A DNA stretch of 64,000 nt from contig NZ_CP084883.1 of NCBI RefSeq assembly GCF_013456555.2, positions 62,001-126,000 on the forward strand, given 5' to 3'. Each line of letters opens with the position of its first letter. Position 1 is the stretch's first letter. The translations under genes and the position numbers were made by a program. This stretch comes from Natrinema zhouii. GTDB lineage: Archaea; Halobacteriota; Halobacteria; Halobacteriales; Natrialbaceae. Below the pieces are notes generated by a model. It saw only the letters and a list, made by a program, of their open reading frames with translations, searched no databases and was not told the DNA's origin. Below are positions 26,373-36,324 of the stretch, piece by piece.

Positions 26373-29072
26373 TCAGTCCTCCCTTCTACGGTTCGGCTGG
26401 TCCGCTGGCTGTCCGCCATCACTGGCTGTGGGCGTGGTCGATCTGCTATCCGGAGCGTCGAAGGACGCGTCCGGTCCGAGATACTTCGTCCAGACCACGA
26501 GTAGACTCGGAAGGACGAACACGCTCGCGAGGAACGCGTAGATGATCGTCATCCCGGTAATGATCCCGAACTGCTGTAGCGGTGGAAGGATGGCAAACGC
26601 GAGGACACCGAAGCCGCCGACGGTCGTTGCAGCACTGCCCAGCAACGCGCCGCCAGTGCCGGTGACCGTCCGAGACATCGCTTCCCAGACCGAACCGGTT
26701 CGTTCCAGTTCCAGACTGTAGCGCTCGCTCATGTGGATGCTGTAGGCGACGCCCAGTCCGACAGTGAGGCTCGTGATCATCCCCGTCATGACGTTGAACG
26801 GAATCTCGAGCAGGTACATCGTCCCGAGGATCCACGAGACGCTGAACACGACCGGAAGCAGCGTCACCGCGCCGAGCGTCGCGCTGCCCTTCGTGAGCCG
26901 ATACGCGACCATCAGGAAGGCGAACACGGCTACGAGTGTGATCAACAGGCTCTCGATGACCGTGTCCATCAGCTGCTCCTGAATGATGTCGAACAGGATC
27001 ATCTGGCCGGTCGCGGTGGCCTCGAGCCCGTTCCCGTCAATCCCGGCCGCGATGGATCGCATCTCAGTCGTGACGTCGCTCATGGCGGCCGTCCCGCTGG
27101 TCGAGATGACCATCCGAACGGCCTCGTAGTCACCGTCATCAGTCTGATGAATGACGGCGGCCGCTTCGTCGGGGGCCACCTCGAACAGTTCGTCGTACAC
27201 CTGTTCGAGGTTCCGATTGGGCACTCCGTCGCCGTCCGTATCGGCCGCGGTGAACGTCGCGTTGAACGACTCGTTCTCGGCGGCGACCTGTCGCATCGTC
27301 CGAAGGGGACTCTGGACGTCGGCCTCGCCGCTCGAGAGGGTGACTGCGACATCGCTGTTAGCGGTCTCGTTCTCGGCGTCCGAGACCCGCTGTAACGTCT
27401 CAGTATCGGGATCAGTCACGTTGCCCTCGACGAGGATTTGCGCTTGGGAATCCTCCCGGACGAAGTTTTTATTGACGAACTCGAGGTTCTCCTTCATCGA
27501 GTAGTCGCCCGGCTCCATCGGTCCGGGGAGGTTGCTCGTCCACGCCGGCGGGTCCTCTGCGATGAAGTCCTCCTGGCTGAAGCTGGTGTCGACCTGCGTC
27601 GCGCCGTACGCACCGCCCGCACTCACGAGGAGCGCGACGAGGATGATGATGAACGGCATCCGTCGTGCCGCCGTCGAGCCGATCGAGAGCACCTGGCTGA
27701 ATCGGCCACCGCCCGTCCCGAACGCGCGCTTTTTCCGATCGAACCCGCGGTTCTCGAGGAACTCGTCGAGTTCGGCCTTGAGCGCTGGAACCAAGGTGCC
27801 GAACACGAGCAGGGCGACCGTAATGCCGACCGCGCTCACGACGCCGAAGTCCTGAATCGGCGGGACCGGGCTCGTGAGGTTCGAGAGGAATCCAATGGCC
27901 GTCGTCGCAGTCACCAGCACGAGCGCGATGCCGACGCCGGCCAGCGCCACTCGCATCGATCCTTGAGCGTCATCGTCGCCGTATGCACCACCGCTCTGGC
28001 GCTGCTCGCGGTGGCGCATGAATATGTGTATCGCGTAGTCGATAGAGAGCCCGATTAGCAGAACCGGGACCGCGATGAACATCTGGTTGAAGTCGATACC
28101 GGCCCACCCCATGAAGCCGAACGTCCAGACGAGGACGGCGGCGATTCCGAACAGGCCGAGCAGGATATCCAACACGTCGCGGTACGCGACGATCAGGGCG
28201 ATGACGACGAACAACAGCGCGAGCGGACCGACGATCGCGAGGCTATCGCCCATCGAGTTGTTGATCTCTTCGCCCATGATCCCGCCGCCGAAGACGATGA
28301 CCTCCGATCCGCTCGCTTCGACGTTGTCGTTCGCGATGGACTGCATCGCCAGCTGTGCGTCGACGATCGCGTCGGATACCATTCCGCCTTGGCCGCCGCC
28401 GCCCTCAGTCTGGTGCGTGACCAGCAGCATCGTCGCGTTCGCGCTCGTCGATCCGGCCTCGTAGTTCGTCGGCATGAACGCCAGTCCGTTCATCTGGCCG
28501 GACGAATCCTCGCTCAACACGGCACCGAGTGCGCGTTCGTACTCCGTGGCGTTCATCGACTCGAGCGCGTCGATCTGGTCCTGCAGCGTGGGCGACGCGG
28601 GGGCCTCCTGGGTCGCTTGCTGTTGGCTGGTGCCGTTCTCCTGGGCCGCTTGCTGCTGACTCGAGCCGTTCTCTTGGGCCGCCTGTTGCCCCCCGGAGAG
28701 CGACGCAAGCGCGACGAGGTTCGCCGTGCCGACCGTCGGCTGTTCGTCGACGAGCGTTCGGTTGATCGTCTCGTTCTCTCGGAACGACTGTTGCAATCGG
28801 AGTTGTTCGACCATCGACTCCTGTGAGAGGACGTTTTCACCCCTGACAATCACTTGCGCCGACGTCGTGTTTTCCTGTCCGGTCGTGAAGTTCTCCTCGA
28901 CGTAGCTCAGTTTCTGCGCTTCCGTCGAATCGCTCTGGAACTGGTCGAGTGACGAGGACTGCTCGATCATACCGGCACCGGCGCCCACGACGACCGTGAG
29001 AACGAGCATGACGGCGATCACGGCCCGACTGTGAGCCATGATCGCCTCGGAGAAGCGGTCGATCCAGCTCAT
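26373..29072 (-). CDS. RND superfamily (MMPL/HAE3) exporter
   Basis: An 899-residue exporter with two homologous halves. Each half has one helix, a large extracellular domain and a block of six helices: helix 1 near 15-35 (AVIAVMLVLTVVVGAGAGMI), then GLSIDYAIHIFMRHREQ with its proton-relay Asp in the first half, and GLGVAYSIHMSERYSLE in the second. A Gln/Ala-Asn-rich low-complexity stretch (135-160, QQAAQEN repeats) lies in the first outer domain. The class exports lipids, hopanoids or drugs driven by protons. It is divergent from a TetR gene at 29804, with an operator-like palindrome in between. Confidence 0.93.
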   Translation of the reverse strand: MSWIDRFSEAIMAHSRAVIAVMLVLTVVVGAGAGMIEQSSSLDQFQSDSTEAQKLSYVEENFTTGQENTTSAQVIVRGENVLSQESMVEQLRLQQSFRENETINRTLVDEQPTVGTANLVALASLSGGQQAAQENGSSQQQAAQENGTSQQQATQEAPASPTLQDQIDALESMNATEYERALGAVLSEDSSGQMNGLAFMPTNYEAGSTSANATMLLVTHQTEGGGGQGGMVSDAIVDAQLAMQSIANDNVEASGSEVIVFGGGIMGEEINNSMGDSLAIVGPLALLFVVIALIVAYRDVLDILLGLFGIAAVLVWTFGFMGWAGIDFNQMFIAVPVLLIGLSIDYAIHIFMRHREQRQSGGAYGDDDAQGSMRVALAGVGIALVLVTATTAIGFLSNLTSPVPPIQDFGVVSAVGITVALLVFGTLVPALKAELDEFLENRGFDRKKRAFGTGGGRFSQVLSIGSTAARRMPFIIILVALLVSAGGAYGATQVDTSFSQEDFIAEDPPAWTSNLPGPMEPGDYSMKENLEFVNKNFVREDSQAQILVEGNVTDPDTETLQRVSDAENETANSDVAVTLSSGEADVQSPLRTMRQVAAENESFNATFTAADTDGDGVPNRNLEQVYDELFEVAPDEAAAVIHQTDDGDYEAVRMVISTSGTAAMSDVTTEMRSIAAGIDGNGLEATATGQMILFDIIQEQLMDTVIESLLITLVAVFAFLMVAYRLTKGSATLGAVTLLPVVFSVSWILGTMYLLEIPFNVMTGMITSLTVGLGVAYSIHMSERYSLELERTGSVWEAMSRTVTGTGGALLGSAATTVGGFGVLAFAILPPLQQFGIITGMTIIYAFLASVFVLPSLLVVWTKYLGPDASFDAPDSRSTTPTASDGGQPADQPNRRRED

Positions 29073-29353
29073 GCGTCGAACCAGCCCCCGTGAGCCGCGT
29101 CTCCGACCGTGTTATTCGAACTGAATGCGAGTCGTTCGCGGAGTCGATGGGGCGGTACCACGACCGATAACCGTCGGGTCTGCACCGGGCTCATTGCCAC
29201 CCACTCCGTCGAGAGTCGGATTCGAATCGACGGTACTGGGGAGCGATTCGCGCTCGTCCTGATACGACTCCCTGCAGTGGGCGCGAGGATCCCGCGGTGT
29301 TACACGCCGGGTACCTCGTTTCGGTCGCCCGTCTCAGTTCTTTGCTCATCTCA

Positions 29354-29371
29354 TGACTGAATATTCAGTCA
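29354..29371. promoter_or_regulatory. Perfect 18-bp palindrome, TetR operator candidate
   Basis: tgactgaatattcagtca is a perfect palindrome lying between the divergent RND exporter and TetR genes. A half-like site, ccattcaatcaatattt, occurs at 29450-29466. TetR proteins bind palindromes of this size, so this is the likely operator for the regulator at 29804. Confidence 0.65.
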
Positions 29372-29803
29372 GTTCATATCAACCTTCTCACTGCAGGTCG
29401 CTGCACAACGGCTGACACGGGGGTGAGGATCACCCAAATACGGAACTGACCATTCAATCAATATTTATGGGTGGCGATAGTATACCGTCTTCAGAATGGG
29501 AACTGCTACAGAACTGAATCGGAGTCGATGTCGCTCCGAAATCGCCACGGACGGTGTGACCGTGGGCATCCCCGTCGCCTCTCTGAAACGAGTGGAGTGC
29601 ATGCAACGCGGAGATATCGCACCCGCTCGGACAGACGACACGTCACGTCCCCCACGCAATCTACATGGCCCTACCCACGAATTCGGCACCGCGCCACGGG
29701 CCTCAATTCCGTCAGATTGGCGGGCCGTTGTCAGCGGGACCCCGGGATCCGTCCGGCGTCCCACGCTGGAAACCGCACGCCGCGGCGCGAGGAGGATGCC
29801 GAT

Positions 29804-30412
29804 ATGACGCAACCACCACCGTTCCTCGAGGAACCGGACGATACTCGGGACGCGATCATGAAAGCGACGTACGTCGCGCTCTGTAAACACGGGTACAGCG
29901 ACCTCACGATCCAGCGGATCGGGGACGAGTTCTCGAAGAGCAAGTCGCTGTTGTACCACCACTACGACAGCAAGGACGACCTCCTCCTCGATTTCCTCGA
30001 GTTCATGCTGGACCAGCTCGAGGAACAGCTGCCAACATACCGAGAGGGGGGAGCCGGCGACTACATCGAAGAGATCGTCGATAGCACGTTCTCGTTCGGC
30101 GACGGCAGACCGGACACCGATTTCACGCAAGCGCTCGTCGAACTCCGAACACAGGCCGCACACGACGAGGACTACCGCGAGTATTTCACCCGGAGCGATC
30201 AGTTCGTCAGAAAACACATCGTCCACACGATCCGCTCGGGTATCGAACAGGGCGTCTTCCAAGAGGTGGATCCGCAGGAAACGGCAGCGCTCTTCCAGAT
30301 CGTGTTCTCCGGAACGATGACCCAGCGCGTAACCAGTGACGACGACATCTTTGCCGACGCCCGCGCTGAGTTCGAGCGATACGTGCGAGACTGTCTCCTC
30401 GCTGCGGAGTGA
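29804..30412 (+). CDS. TetR/AcrR family regulator of the RND exporter
   Basis: A 202-residue repressor from the ATG at 29804, which has a strong ggagga ribosome-binding site. The HTH is KATYVALCKHGYSDLTIQRI with SKSKSLLYHHYDSKDDLL. The remainder is the ligand-binding helical domain. The frame stays open upstream to 29471, but this is the promoter region. It is divergent from the exporter at 26373-29072, and one or more palindromes separate them, so it probably represses the exporter until a substrate binds. Confidence 0.92.
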   Translation: MTQPPPFLEEPDDTRDAIMKATYVALCKHGYSDLTIQRIGDEFSKSKSLLYHHYDSKDDLLLDFLEFMLDQLEEQLPTYREGGAGDYIEEIVDSTFSFGDGRPDTDFTQALVELRTQAAHDEDYREYFTRSDQFVRKHIVHTIRSGIEQGVFQEVDPQETAALFQIVFSGTMTQRVTSDDDIFADARAEFERYVRDCLLAAE

Positions 30413-30601
30413 GACGGCGAGCAAACGACCGGATTCGCCGCAGGCTCCCCGAGACGTTCACACGTGACGCGCCGACGGAATCGCTACCGACTCACCGCGT
30501 GATCAAAACCCACAGTGGTGGCCGTTCGCGTTGCCGACCGCCCTCGAGGAATTTGGTCTGTGTCATTTCCGACCTACAAGCCGAGATATTCCGGTCGCTC
30601 G

Positions 30602-31639
30602 TTACGTTCCCTTGAGGAGATGTGTCACACCGACGGTTTCGGCGACGACCCACGTTACGAACAGGCCGTAGGCCAGGAGTAGCACGACGGACTCCCGCTT
30701 CGTGACCGAGAGATCGGTCCGTAAAAACGTGAATAAGAGAACGGTGGCCAAGGTAAGGACTCCGAGCATCGGGACGGCCACCGCGAAATCGACGGATACG
30801 CTACCGACGATGAGAACGCCGATCGGAATCGCTACCAGGAGGTCGAACGTGTTCGATCCGAGCACGTTCCCGAGACTCGTGATCCCCTTGTCTGCCTTGG
30901 CAGACCGGACGCTCACGAGCGTGTCAGGAAGGCTCGTGGACGCCGCGATGATGGTGACACCGGCGAGAAACTCGGGGATACCGAACGTCTGGCTGAGCGA
31001 CTCGACGCCACCGACCAGCTGTTCGACGGCCACGAGGATGACGAGTAAGCCGACAGCGAGTTTTCCCCACTCGCGGCCGACGGAAACTCCAGTCGGTGCG
31101 TCTTCGGCCTCGTAGTCGCTGACGTCTTGCCACTGGATGAAGAGATACAACCCATAGAGGAGGAGGGGGAGCAACGCCAACGGACGCGTGAGCCGTCCGG
31201 CAAGTTCGGGTCCGTCAGGGACGGGAACGTAAATCACGGCGAGTGCGAGGGTGATGATCAGTGCGGCAACGGCGATCATGTAGAACTGGGCTTCCTTGTA
31301 CACGATGGTTCGGTTCGTTTCCAGGTCACCGTCCGTCGCGATCCCAGAGAGTGCGGGGATGACGAGAATGTTGAAGATAGCAGAACCGACGATTGCGCCG
31401 ATGCCCATGTTGAACGTTCCGGCAAGCGCCGTGAAGACGACGCTCGACAACTCGGGAAAGCTCGAGCCGATAGCGACGACGATTGACCCCTGGACGACCG
31501 CCGGCAATCCGTAGTATGCCGAGAGGTGTTCCGCCGAGTCTTCGAGCCAGCCACTGCCGAACCAGATGAGGCCAGTTGCAACGACGATGACAAGCCCGTT
31601 GACGACGGGCACGTCAGGGAGTATCCCACCGAGGACCAT
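30602..31639 (-). CDS. Calcium/sodium antiporter (CaCA family)
   Basis: A 345-residue antiporter made of two inverted halves of five helices. The alpha repeats are visible: GSSFPELSSVVFTALAGTFN with GAIVGSAIFN in the first, and AASTSLPDTLVSVRSAKADK with GNVLGSNTFD in the second. The acidic residues in these (Glu, Asp) bind the cations. It exchanges Ca2+ for Na+ or H+ at the cytoplasmic membrane, useful at high salt. It is transcribed alone. Confidence 0.94.
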   Translation of the reverse strand: MVLGGILPDVPVVNGLVIVVATGLIWFGSGWLEDSAEHLSAYYGLPAVVQGSIVVAIGSSFPELSSVVFTALAGTFNMGIGAIVGSAIFNILVIPALSGIATDGDLETNRTIVYKEAQFYMIAVAALIITLALAVIYVPVPDGPELAGRLTRPLALLPLLLYGLYLFIQWQDVSDYEAEDAPTGVSVGREWGKLAVGLLVILVAVEQLVGGVESLSQTFGIPEFLAGVTIIAASTSLPDTLVSVRSAKADKGITSLGNVLGSNTFDLLVAIPIGVLIVGSVSVDFAVAVPMLGVLTLATVLLFTFLRTDLSVTKRESVVLLLAYGLFVTWVVAETVGVTHLLKGT

Positions 31640-31887
31640 TGCCCGTCGATACCGACTCGAGTCCTTTTAATTATTCTATGGATCGATAGCCTGAATCCGG
31701 GATCTCTCGTGAACCGCCTCGGGGGGCGTTTCTCGCTGCAGGTGGACTCGAGATCGTGATCGCCATCCACGCGTCTCGAGCGGTCCGGCGAATCGTATCC
31801 GAGGGGGACGACGCTTCGCTGGGAGTCGTCAACGATTGAGCGTAGCCGTCCGATGGAGGGCATCGAGGGGGAGAAGGCTTTTTGCTG

Positions 31888-31901
31888 ACTAACCGGTTAG
31901 T
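31888..31901. promoter_or_regulatory. 14-bp perfect palindrome upstream of zinc-ribbon membrane protein
   Basis: actaaccggttagt lies 7 bp before the ATG at 31908. Its arms resemble the TetR-type sites near 33052 and 42094, so it may be an operator overlapping the promoter or leader. Confidence 0.45.
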
Positions 31902-31907
31902 GAACAC

Positions 31908-32333
31908 ATGGGTCAGTCACTACCGCAGAAACGGCCATGGCTCGCAGCACTCCTCGCAGCACTTGTGACTGGGTTCGGCCACCTCTACCTTCGCCGGGTA
32001 GGTCGCGCGATCGGATGGCTCGTTACCTCGCTGGGTGTGAGTGTACTCTTCGTCGATCCGTCGGCGTACGACGCATTTCTGGCTGGAACCTGGACTGTCG
32101 GAACGTTGCTGGCGGTCGCACCGATGTTCCTCGTCGTGGGACTCAGCGTCGTCGACGCCTATCGGCTCGCGCAGAGACAGAACGCTGCCGCCCGCCCGTC
32201 CGACGATCCCGACGACGATGCGGTCGCCTGTCCCCACTGTGGAAACGACCTTGATCCAGAACTCGAGTTCTGTCACTGGTGTACGAATTCCGTCGAGGAC
32301 GTCGATCGGGAGCGACCGGAAGAGACAGAATAG
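31908..32333 (+). CDS. Membrane protein with C-terminal zinc ribbon
   Basis: A 141-residue protein. Three hydrophobic helices are seen (PWLAALLAALVTGFGHLYLR, IGWLVTSLGVSVLFV and LLAVAPMFLVVGLSVVDAYR). The C-terminus holds CPHCGNDLDPELEFCHWC, a double-CxxC zinc ribbon. Similar haloarchaeal proteins with a TM2-like membrane part and zinc ribbon have no known function. Its promoter overlaps the palindrome at 31888. Confidence 0.82.
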   Translation: MGQSLPQKRPWLAALLAALVTGFGHLYLRRVGRAIGWLVTSLGVSVLFVDPSAYDAFLAGTWTVGTLLAVAPMFLVVGLSVVDAYRLAQRQNAAARPSDDPDDDAVACPHCGNDLDPELEFCHWCTNSVEDVDRERPEETE

Positions 32334-32375
32334 TAGTGAAGAGTTGCACACGCTCACCGCGTGATGACCGATATG

Positions 32376-32957
32376 CTACTGCCGTTCGTTCACTAGCACG
32401 TTCGTCACGTACTCGTCTGCGGTCCGCCGTGCCGTCGTCAGCGCGCACTCTTCGTCTAACACGACCGCTCGAGTTCGAGCGCCGTCGACGATCGTCATCA
32501 GTGCTCGTGCCTCGTGTTTGGTGTCGACAGCTACAAATACGCCTTCCTCGACCCCGTGGTTGATCACCGTCTCGAGCAGAGACCGGATGTGCTCGTCGTT
32601 CTGCCGGAACCGTTCACGGAACCGTTCTTTGTACGGTGACTGACTGCGCATTTCCAGTATCGCGACGAATAGGTCCAGATGGTCCTCGGGATCGGCGAGT
32701 AGTTTGTCGAGTAGCAACTCCAGTCGCCGCTCGGAGCCCGTCGTTTCCACCTCGTGGACCGTCTCCGTGAATTGCTCGAGGATGTAGTCCAGAAACGCCG
32801 CGAGCAGGTCTCCCTTCGTCTCGTAGTGATAATGGATCGCAGCGGTCGACTTCCCGTACTCGTCGGCAATCCGTTTGATCGTGAGATCGGCGTACCCGTG
32901 CTCCCGAAGCGTACGGATAGTTACGCAAGCGGGGGATAACAGTGTTGACCGACCCAT
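32376..32957 (-). CDS. TetR/AcrR family regulator with an altered N-terminus
   Basis: A 193-residue TetR protein. LREHGYADLTIKRIADEYGK and STAAIHYHYETKGDLLAAFL form the HTH. It is about 75% similar by eye to the regulator at 41349-41948. The usual first helix (EEIMRATYRA) is replaced by TLLSPACVTIRT, so the start of the gene may have been rewritten by a small deletion or frameshift. It is divergent from the TetR-MATE operon starting at 33089. Confidence 0.85.
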   Translation of the reverse strand: MGRSTLLSPACVTIRTLREHGYADLTIKRIADEYGKSTAAIHYHYETKGDLLAAFLDYILEQFTETVHEVETTGSERRLELLLDKLLADPEDHLDLFVAILEMRSQSPYKERFRERFRQNDEHIRSLLETVINHGVEEGVFVAVDTKHEARALMTIVDGARTRAVVLDEECALTTARRTADEYVTNVLVNERQ

Positions 32958-33051
32958 CAGAATCAGCGTTCCAATAGTATATCGACTACAGATGGCTGAG
33001 CAAACACAGAACGAAACGATAGTGGTGGGACGATCCTGTTTCCAAATCCTT

Positions 33052-33067
33052 TTGACTAATCAGTCAG
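33052..33067. promoter_or_regulatory. TetR operator candidate upstream of the TetR-MATE operon
   Basis: ttgactaatcagtcag is an imperfect palindrome about 20 bp before the ATG at 33089. Related sites: a perfect one at 29354 and attgaccagtcaat at 42094. It probably mediates autoregulation of the operon. Confidence 0.55.
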
Positions 33068-33088
33068 TAAGTGCCTCTATCGACCGAC

Positions 33089-33688
33089 ATGAATGACGAA
33101 TCACCTACTGAGATTCTGAATGCAACATATCGGACCCTCTGCAAGCATGGATACGCTGACCTGACGCTACAGGATATTGCCGCCGAATCAGAGATGAGCA
33201 AAGCATCGATTCACTACTACTACGAGAGCAAGAACGAGCTGTTCGTTGTCTTTCTCGAGTTTCTATACGACCGGTATACGACCCTGATAGATTCAACCGA
33301 TAGCGTCTGTTCTCGAGAGCATCTCCGCTCACTCCTCAGGATGTTCCTCACTGATGAGGAGGGCAGGTCTGAGAAGGAGTTCCGCACTGCGATGCTCGAG
33401 ATGAAGGCACAGGCTCCGTACGACGACGAAATCCAGACTCGACTCGTCGAATTCGACGAGTATCTCTTCAAGCGAATACGAGAGATTATCTCGACCGGAG
33501 TCGACGCCGGCGAATTCACCGAAAGCGTTGCTCCGGAACGTATTGCCGAGATACTTACGACGATAATTACGGGATCTCACACGCGTCAAGTTGCGATTGA
33601 TCACTCCGTGGATCGGCTCTACGAAACCATTACGACGAACGTCGAGACGCAGTTACTGACCAGCGCGGTAGCGGAGGAAGCGCAATGA
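33089..33688 (+). CDS. TetR/AcrR family regulator of the MATE exporter
   Basis: A 199-residue TetR protein from the ATG at 33089; a GTG at 33071 is a weaker start. The HTH is ATYRTLCKHGYADLTLQDIA with MSKASIHYYYESKNELFVVF. Its stop overlaps the ATG of the MATE gene by 4 bp, so both are one operon. An operator-like palindrome just upstream suggests it represses its own operon and is relieved by a drug-like ligand. Confidence 0.92.
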   Translation: MNDESPTEILNATYRTLCKHGYADLTLQDIAAESEMSKASIHYYYESKNELFVVFLEFLYDRYTTLIDSTDSVCSREHLRSLLRMFLTDEEGRSEKEFRTAMLEMKAQAPYDDEIQTRLVEFDEYLFKRIREIISTGVDAGEFTESVAPERIAEILTTIITGSHTRQVAIDHSVDRLYETITTNVETQLLTSAVAEEAQ

Positions 33689-35157
33689 CGGATATTCGAC
33701 GTCGTATCAGTTCGCTCTTCAAGGGGCGTGAGGAGTTCGATCTCACATCAGGCGGCATCGGGAAACCGCTCTTCTTCCTCTCGATGCCGATCGTCGTCAC
33801 GAACCTCTTTCAGACCGCGTACAATCTCGCGGACACGTTCTGGCTCGGTCAGTATAGCACGGACGCGCTGGCGGCGATTAGTTTCGCGTTCCCGATGGTG
33901 TTCCTTCTGATCTCGCTGGGAATGGGAATTTCGGTCGCCGGCAGCGTTCTCGTCGCCCAGTATACAGGTGCCGGCGAGGAACGGGAGGCCGAGTATGCCG
34001 CGTCACAGACGATGACCTTCGCCGGCATCGCGTCGGTCGTCCTCGGCGTCGTCGGCTACCTCTTCGTCGGGGATTTCCTCGATATTATGGGTGCGTCTCC
34101 GGACGTCCTGCCGATGGCCTCGAGTTACATGGAGGTCATCTCGCTGGGCCTCCTGTTCATGTTCGGATTCGCCGTGTTCGTCGCGCTCATGCGAGGCTAC
34201 GGCGACACGATCACACCGATGCTGGTCATGTTTGGCTCGGTGGTTCTCAATATTATCATCGACCCGTTCCTGATCTTCGGGTGGACGGTCGTCGAGAACG
34301 CACCGTTCGTCGGCACGATCGCCTTTCCCGAACTCGGAATCGAAGGTGCCGCAATCGCGACAGTGTTCTCACGCGCGCTGGCACTGGTCGTCGGCCTCGC
34401 GATCATGTTTCGCGGCAAGCGTGGCGTCCAGATCAATCTCCGAGATATGGTGCCAAATTTCACCTATCTTCGCCGTCTCGCGCGGATCGGCATCCCCGCC
34501 TCTATCGAGGGGACGGGACGAGCGGTGTCGATGAACCTGCTGTTGTTCATCGTCGCGTTCTTCCCGGATACGGTCGTCGCTGCGTACGGGATCGGGACAC
34601 GGGTCTTCTCGGTCGTCTTCTTACCTGCGATTGCGGTCGCCCGCGGTGTCGAGACGATGACCGGGCAAAATATCGGTGCGGACAAGCCCGATCGAGCCGA
34701 GCAGGCAACGGCGCTCGCAGCGAAGGTCCTCTTTGCTATCCTCACAGGGGCAGGGATTCTCATCTGGTTCGGTGCAGCCCCCATCGCTGATCTGTTCACG
34801 ACGGATTCCGAAGTGGTCGATATCTCCGCAGAGTTCCTGCGTTACGTCGCGCTGACGTTCGGATTCATCGGTATCATGCGCGCATACACCGGCAGTTTCC
34901 GCGGTGCCGGGAAGACGCTCACTGCAGCGGCGATCTCCGTGCTGATGCTCGGGGTCATCCGCTTCCCGATCGCATGGGTTTTCGCCAGTTCGATCGGTGA
35001 GTCGGGCATCTGGCTTTCGTTTGCCATCTCTAACGTCGCCGGCGCAGCGATCGCGTACGCGTGGTATCAACGCGGGACGTGGCGGAAGGGCGATCTCACC
35101 GAGTCAAACGTCGATATCGACGAGACCAATATCGAGGTCCCGGCAACGGACGACTAA
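33685..35157 (+). CDS. MATE family efflux transporter
   Basis: A 490-residue transporter of 12 helices. The start GGIGKPLFFLSMPIVVTNLF and ADTFWLGQYSTDALAAISFA are the MATE N-terminal motifs, and GSFRGAGKTLTAAAISVLML closes the second half. It exports cationic drugs or metabolites using Na+ or H+. It is translationally coupled to the TetR gene before it and followed after 5 bp by a prenyl-synthase-like gene. Confidence 0.94.
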   Translation: MTDIRRRISSLFKGREEFDLTSGGIGKPLFFLSMPIVVTNLFQTAYNLADTFWLGQYSTDALAAISFAFPMVFLLISLGMGISVAGSVLVAQYTGAGEEREAEYAASQTMTFAGIASVVLGVVGYLFVGDFLDIMGASPDVLPMASSYMEVISLGLLFMFGFAVFVALMRGYGDTITPMLVMFGSVVLNIIIDPFLIFGWTVVENAPFVGTIAFPELGIEGAAIATVFSRALALVVGLAIMFRGKRGVQINLRDMVPNFTYLRRLARIGIPASIEGTGRAVSMNLLLFIVAFFPDTVVAAYGIGTRVFSVVFLPAIAVARGVETMTGQNIGADKPDRAEQATALAAKVLFAILTGAGILIWFGAAPIADLFTTDSEVVDISAEFLRYVALTFGFIGIMRAYTGSFRGAGKTLTAAAISVLMLGVIRFPIAWVFASSIGESGIWLSFAISNVAGAAIAYAWYQRGTWRKGDLTESNVDIDETNIEVPATDD

Positions 35158-35162
35158 TACCA

Positions 35163-35981
35163 ATGTCTCGCGAGCTTTCACTCACTGAACGACGGACCCA
35201 GATCGACGGCCGACTCGAGCGGGCGCTCAGCTCTGCAGATAGTGGCCGGTTAGCTCCTGCCCGGACGACGATTTTAGAACGTGATAACAGGTGGTACGGC
35301 CAACTGTTAGCTATTTCACACAATTCCGTGGCAACGACACCGGCGAGGCCGGCGGCCCTTTCCGCAGCGACAGCGATCGAGTTGCTCCGTGGATACGTCC
35401 GGCTTCGCGAGCAGTTGATACACCAACTCGGAAATGAGGTCACTGACTCACTGCAGTGGGAGGTGACGCCCGCACTGCTTGCCTCGGACTACCTCTATAC
35501 GTCGGCATATTCAACGCTTGGATCTCTTACTGATGATCATATAGCTGAGTGCCTCGAAGAATTCACTGCCGTCTCGAAGTCGATTATCGAGACGTTGGGA
35601 CGCAACTATATCCAATCAACACCGTCACCGACCAAGTACTGTTCGTTTATCGATGATACTGCCGGCGCACTCGGTCGAGGGGCAGCCGTTATCGGTGCAA
35701 CGCTGGCGGATGTCGATGAACCACACCGAGACCACTTTGCGACACTGGGGCGCGGATTTGGCACGATCTATCGGATACAGCATCTCCTTGCGTCCGATGG
35801 TGCTTCGATCAAGACGGACTCATCTCTCACTGATCGACGACTCCGTCAGCATGCGAAACAGCGCCTCCAAGAAACTGATCGCGCACTCCAACAGCTTTCG
35901 TCCACCCTTGACGTGACCTCCTTGCGAACGTTCGTTACAGGAGCTATTTCGGAGAGTACAGTAGATAATATCTTAGACTGA
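35163..35981 (+). CDS. Isoprenoid-synthase-fold (DUF7114-like) protein
   Basis: A 272-residue all-helical protein from the ATG at 35163: MSRELSLTERRTQIDGRLER. The pattern ATAIELLRGYVRLREQLIHQ followed by ASDYLYTSAYSTLGSL resembles polyprenyl synthetases, but the two Asp-rich metal motifs (DDxxD) are absent, so it is unlikely to be a normal prenyl transferase. It starts 5 bp after the MATE stop and is probably the third gene of that operon. I place it near haloarchaeal DUF7114 with modest confidence. Confidence 0.7.
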   Translation: MSRELSLTERRTQIDGRLERALSSADSGRLAPARTTILERDNRWYGQLLAISHNSVATTPARPAALSAATAIELLRGYVRLREQLIHQLGNEVTDSLQWEVTPALLASDYLYTSAYSTLGSLTDDHIAECLEEFTAVSKSIIETLGRNYIQSTPSPTKYCSFIDDTAGALGRGAAVIGATLADVDEPHRDHFATLGRGFGTIYRIQHLLASDGASIKTDSSLTDRRLRQHAKQRLQETDRALQQLSSTLDVTSLRTFVTGAISESTVDNILD

Positions 35982-36324
35982 TACGTCTCCCTGTCCATTC
36001 CTCGAGCCGGCGACAGCGAAATACGACGATTCTCAGCTACACCAGCGATTTCCTCATTGAACAGTAATCTTTATACGTGTACTGATTAACTATTCAATAA
36101 GGGACAGTGTACACTTTAATTACACCCATACGGGCGTAAATGTTTGGTATCTGATATCCTGCCGCGTTCGAACGCCGCGATAGCATTGACTAGACCCTAA
36201 ACCGTCCTCGAGAGACGAGTCAAACGGTGATGAGAATACGATACCCACATGGTACATCACTGAAAGCAGATAAACGCAGTATCAGGCCCTGATCTCTCAG
36301 TAGCGCGGCTCGAGGGAATTCCTG
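35982..36324. other. 342-bp AT-rich intergenic region
   Basis: No gene. It contains cagtaatctttatacgtg and the inverted-like actgattaactattcaat (36080-36097), which resembles the TetR sites. It may include the terminators of the converging operons. Confidence 0.4.

Noticed and set aside
29465..30424. 319-residue minus-strand frame opposite TetR
   Set aside because: Shadow of TetR and its promoter region; no family features.
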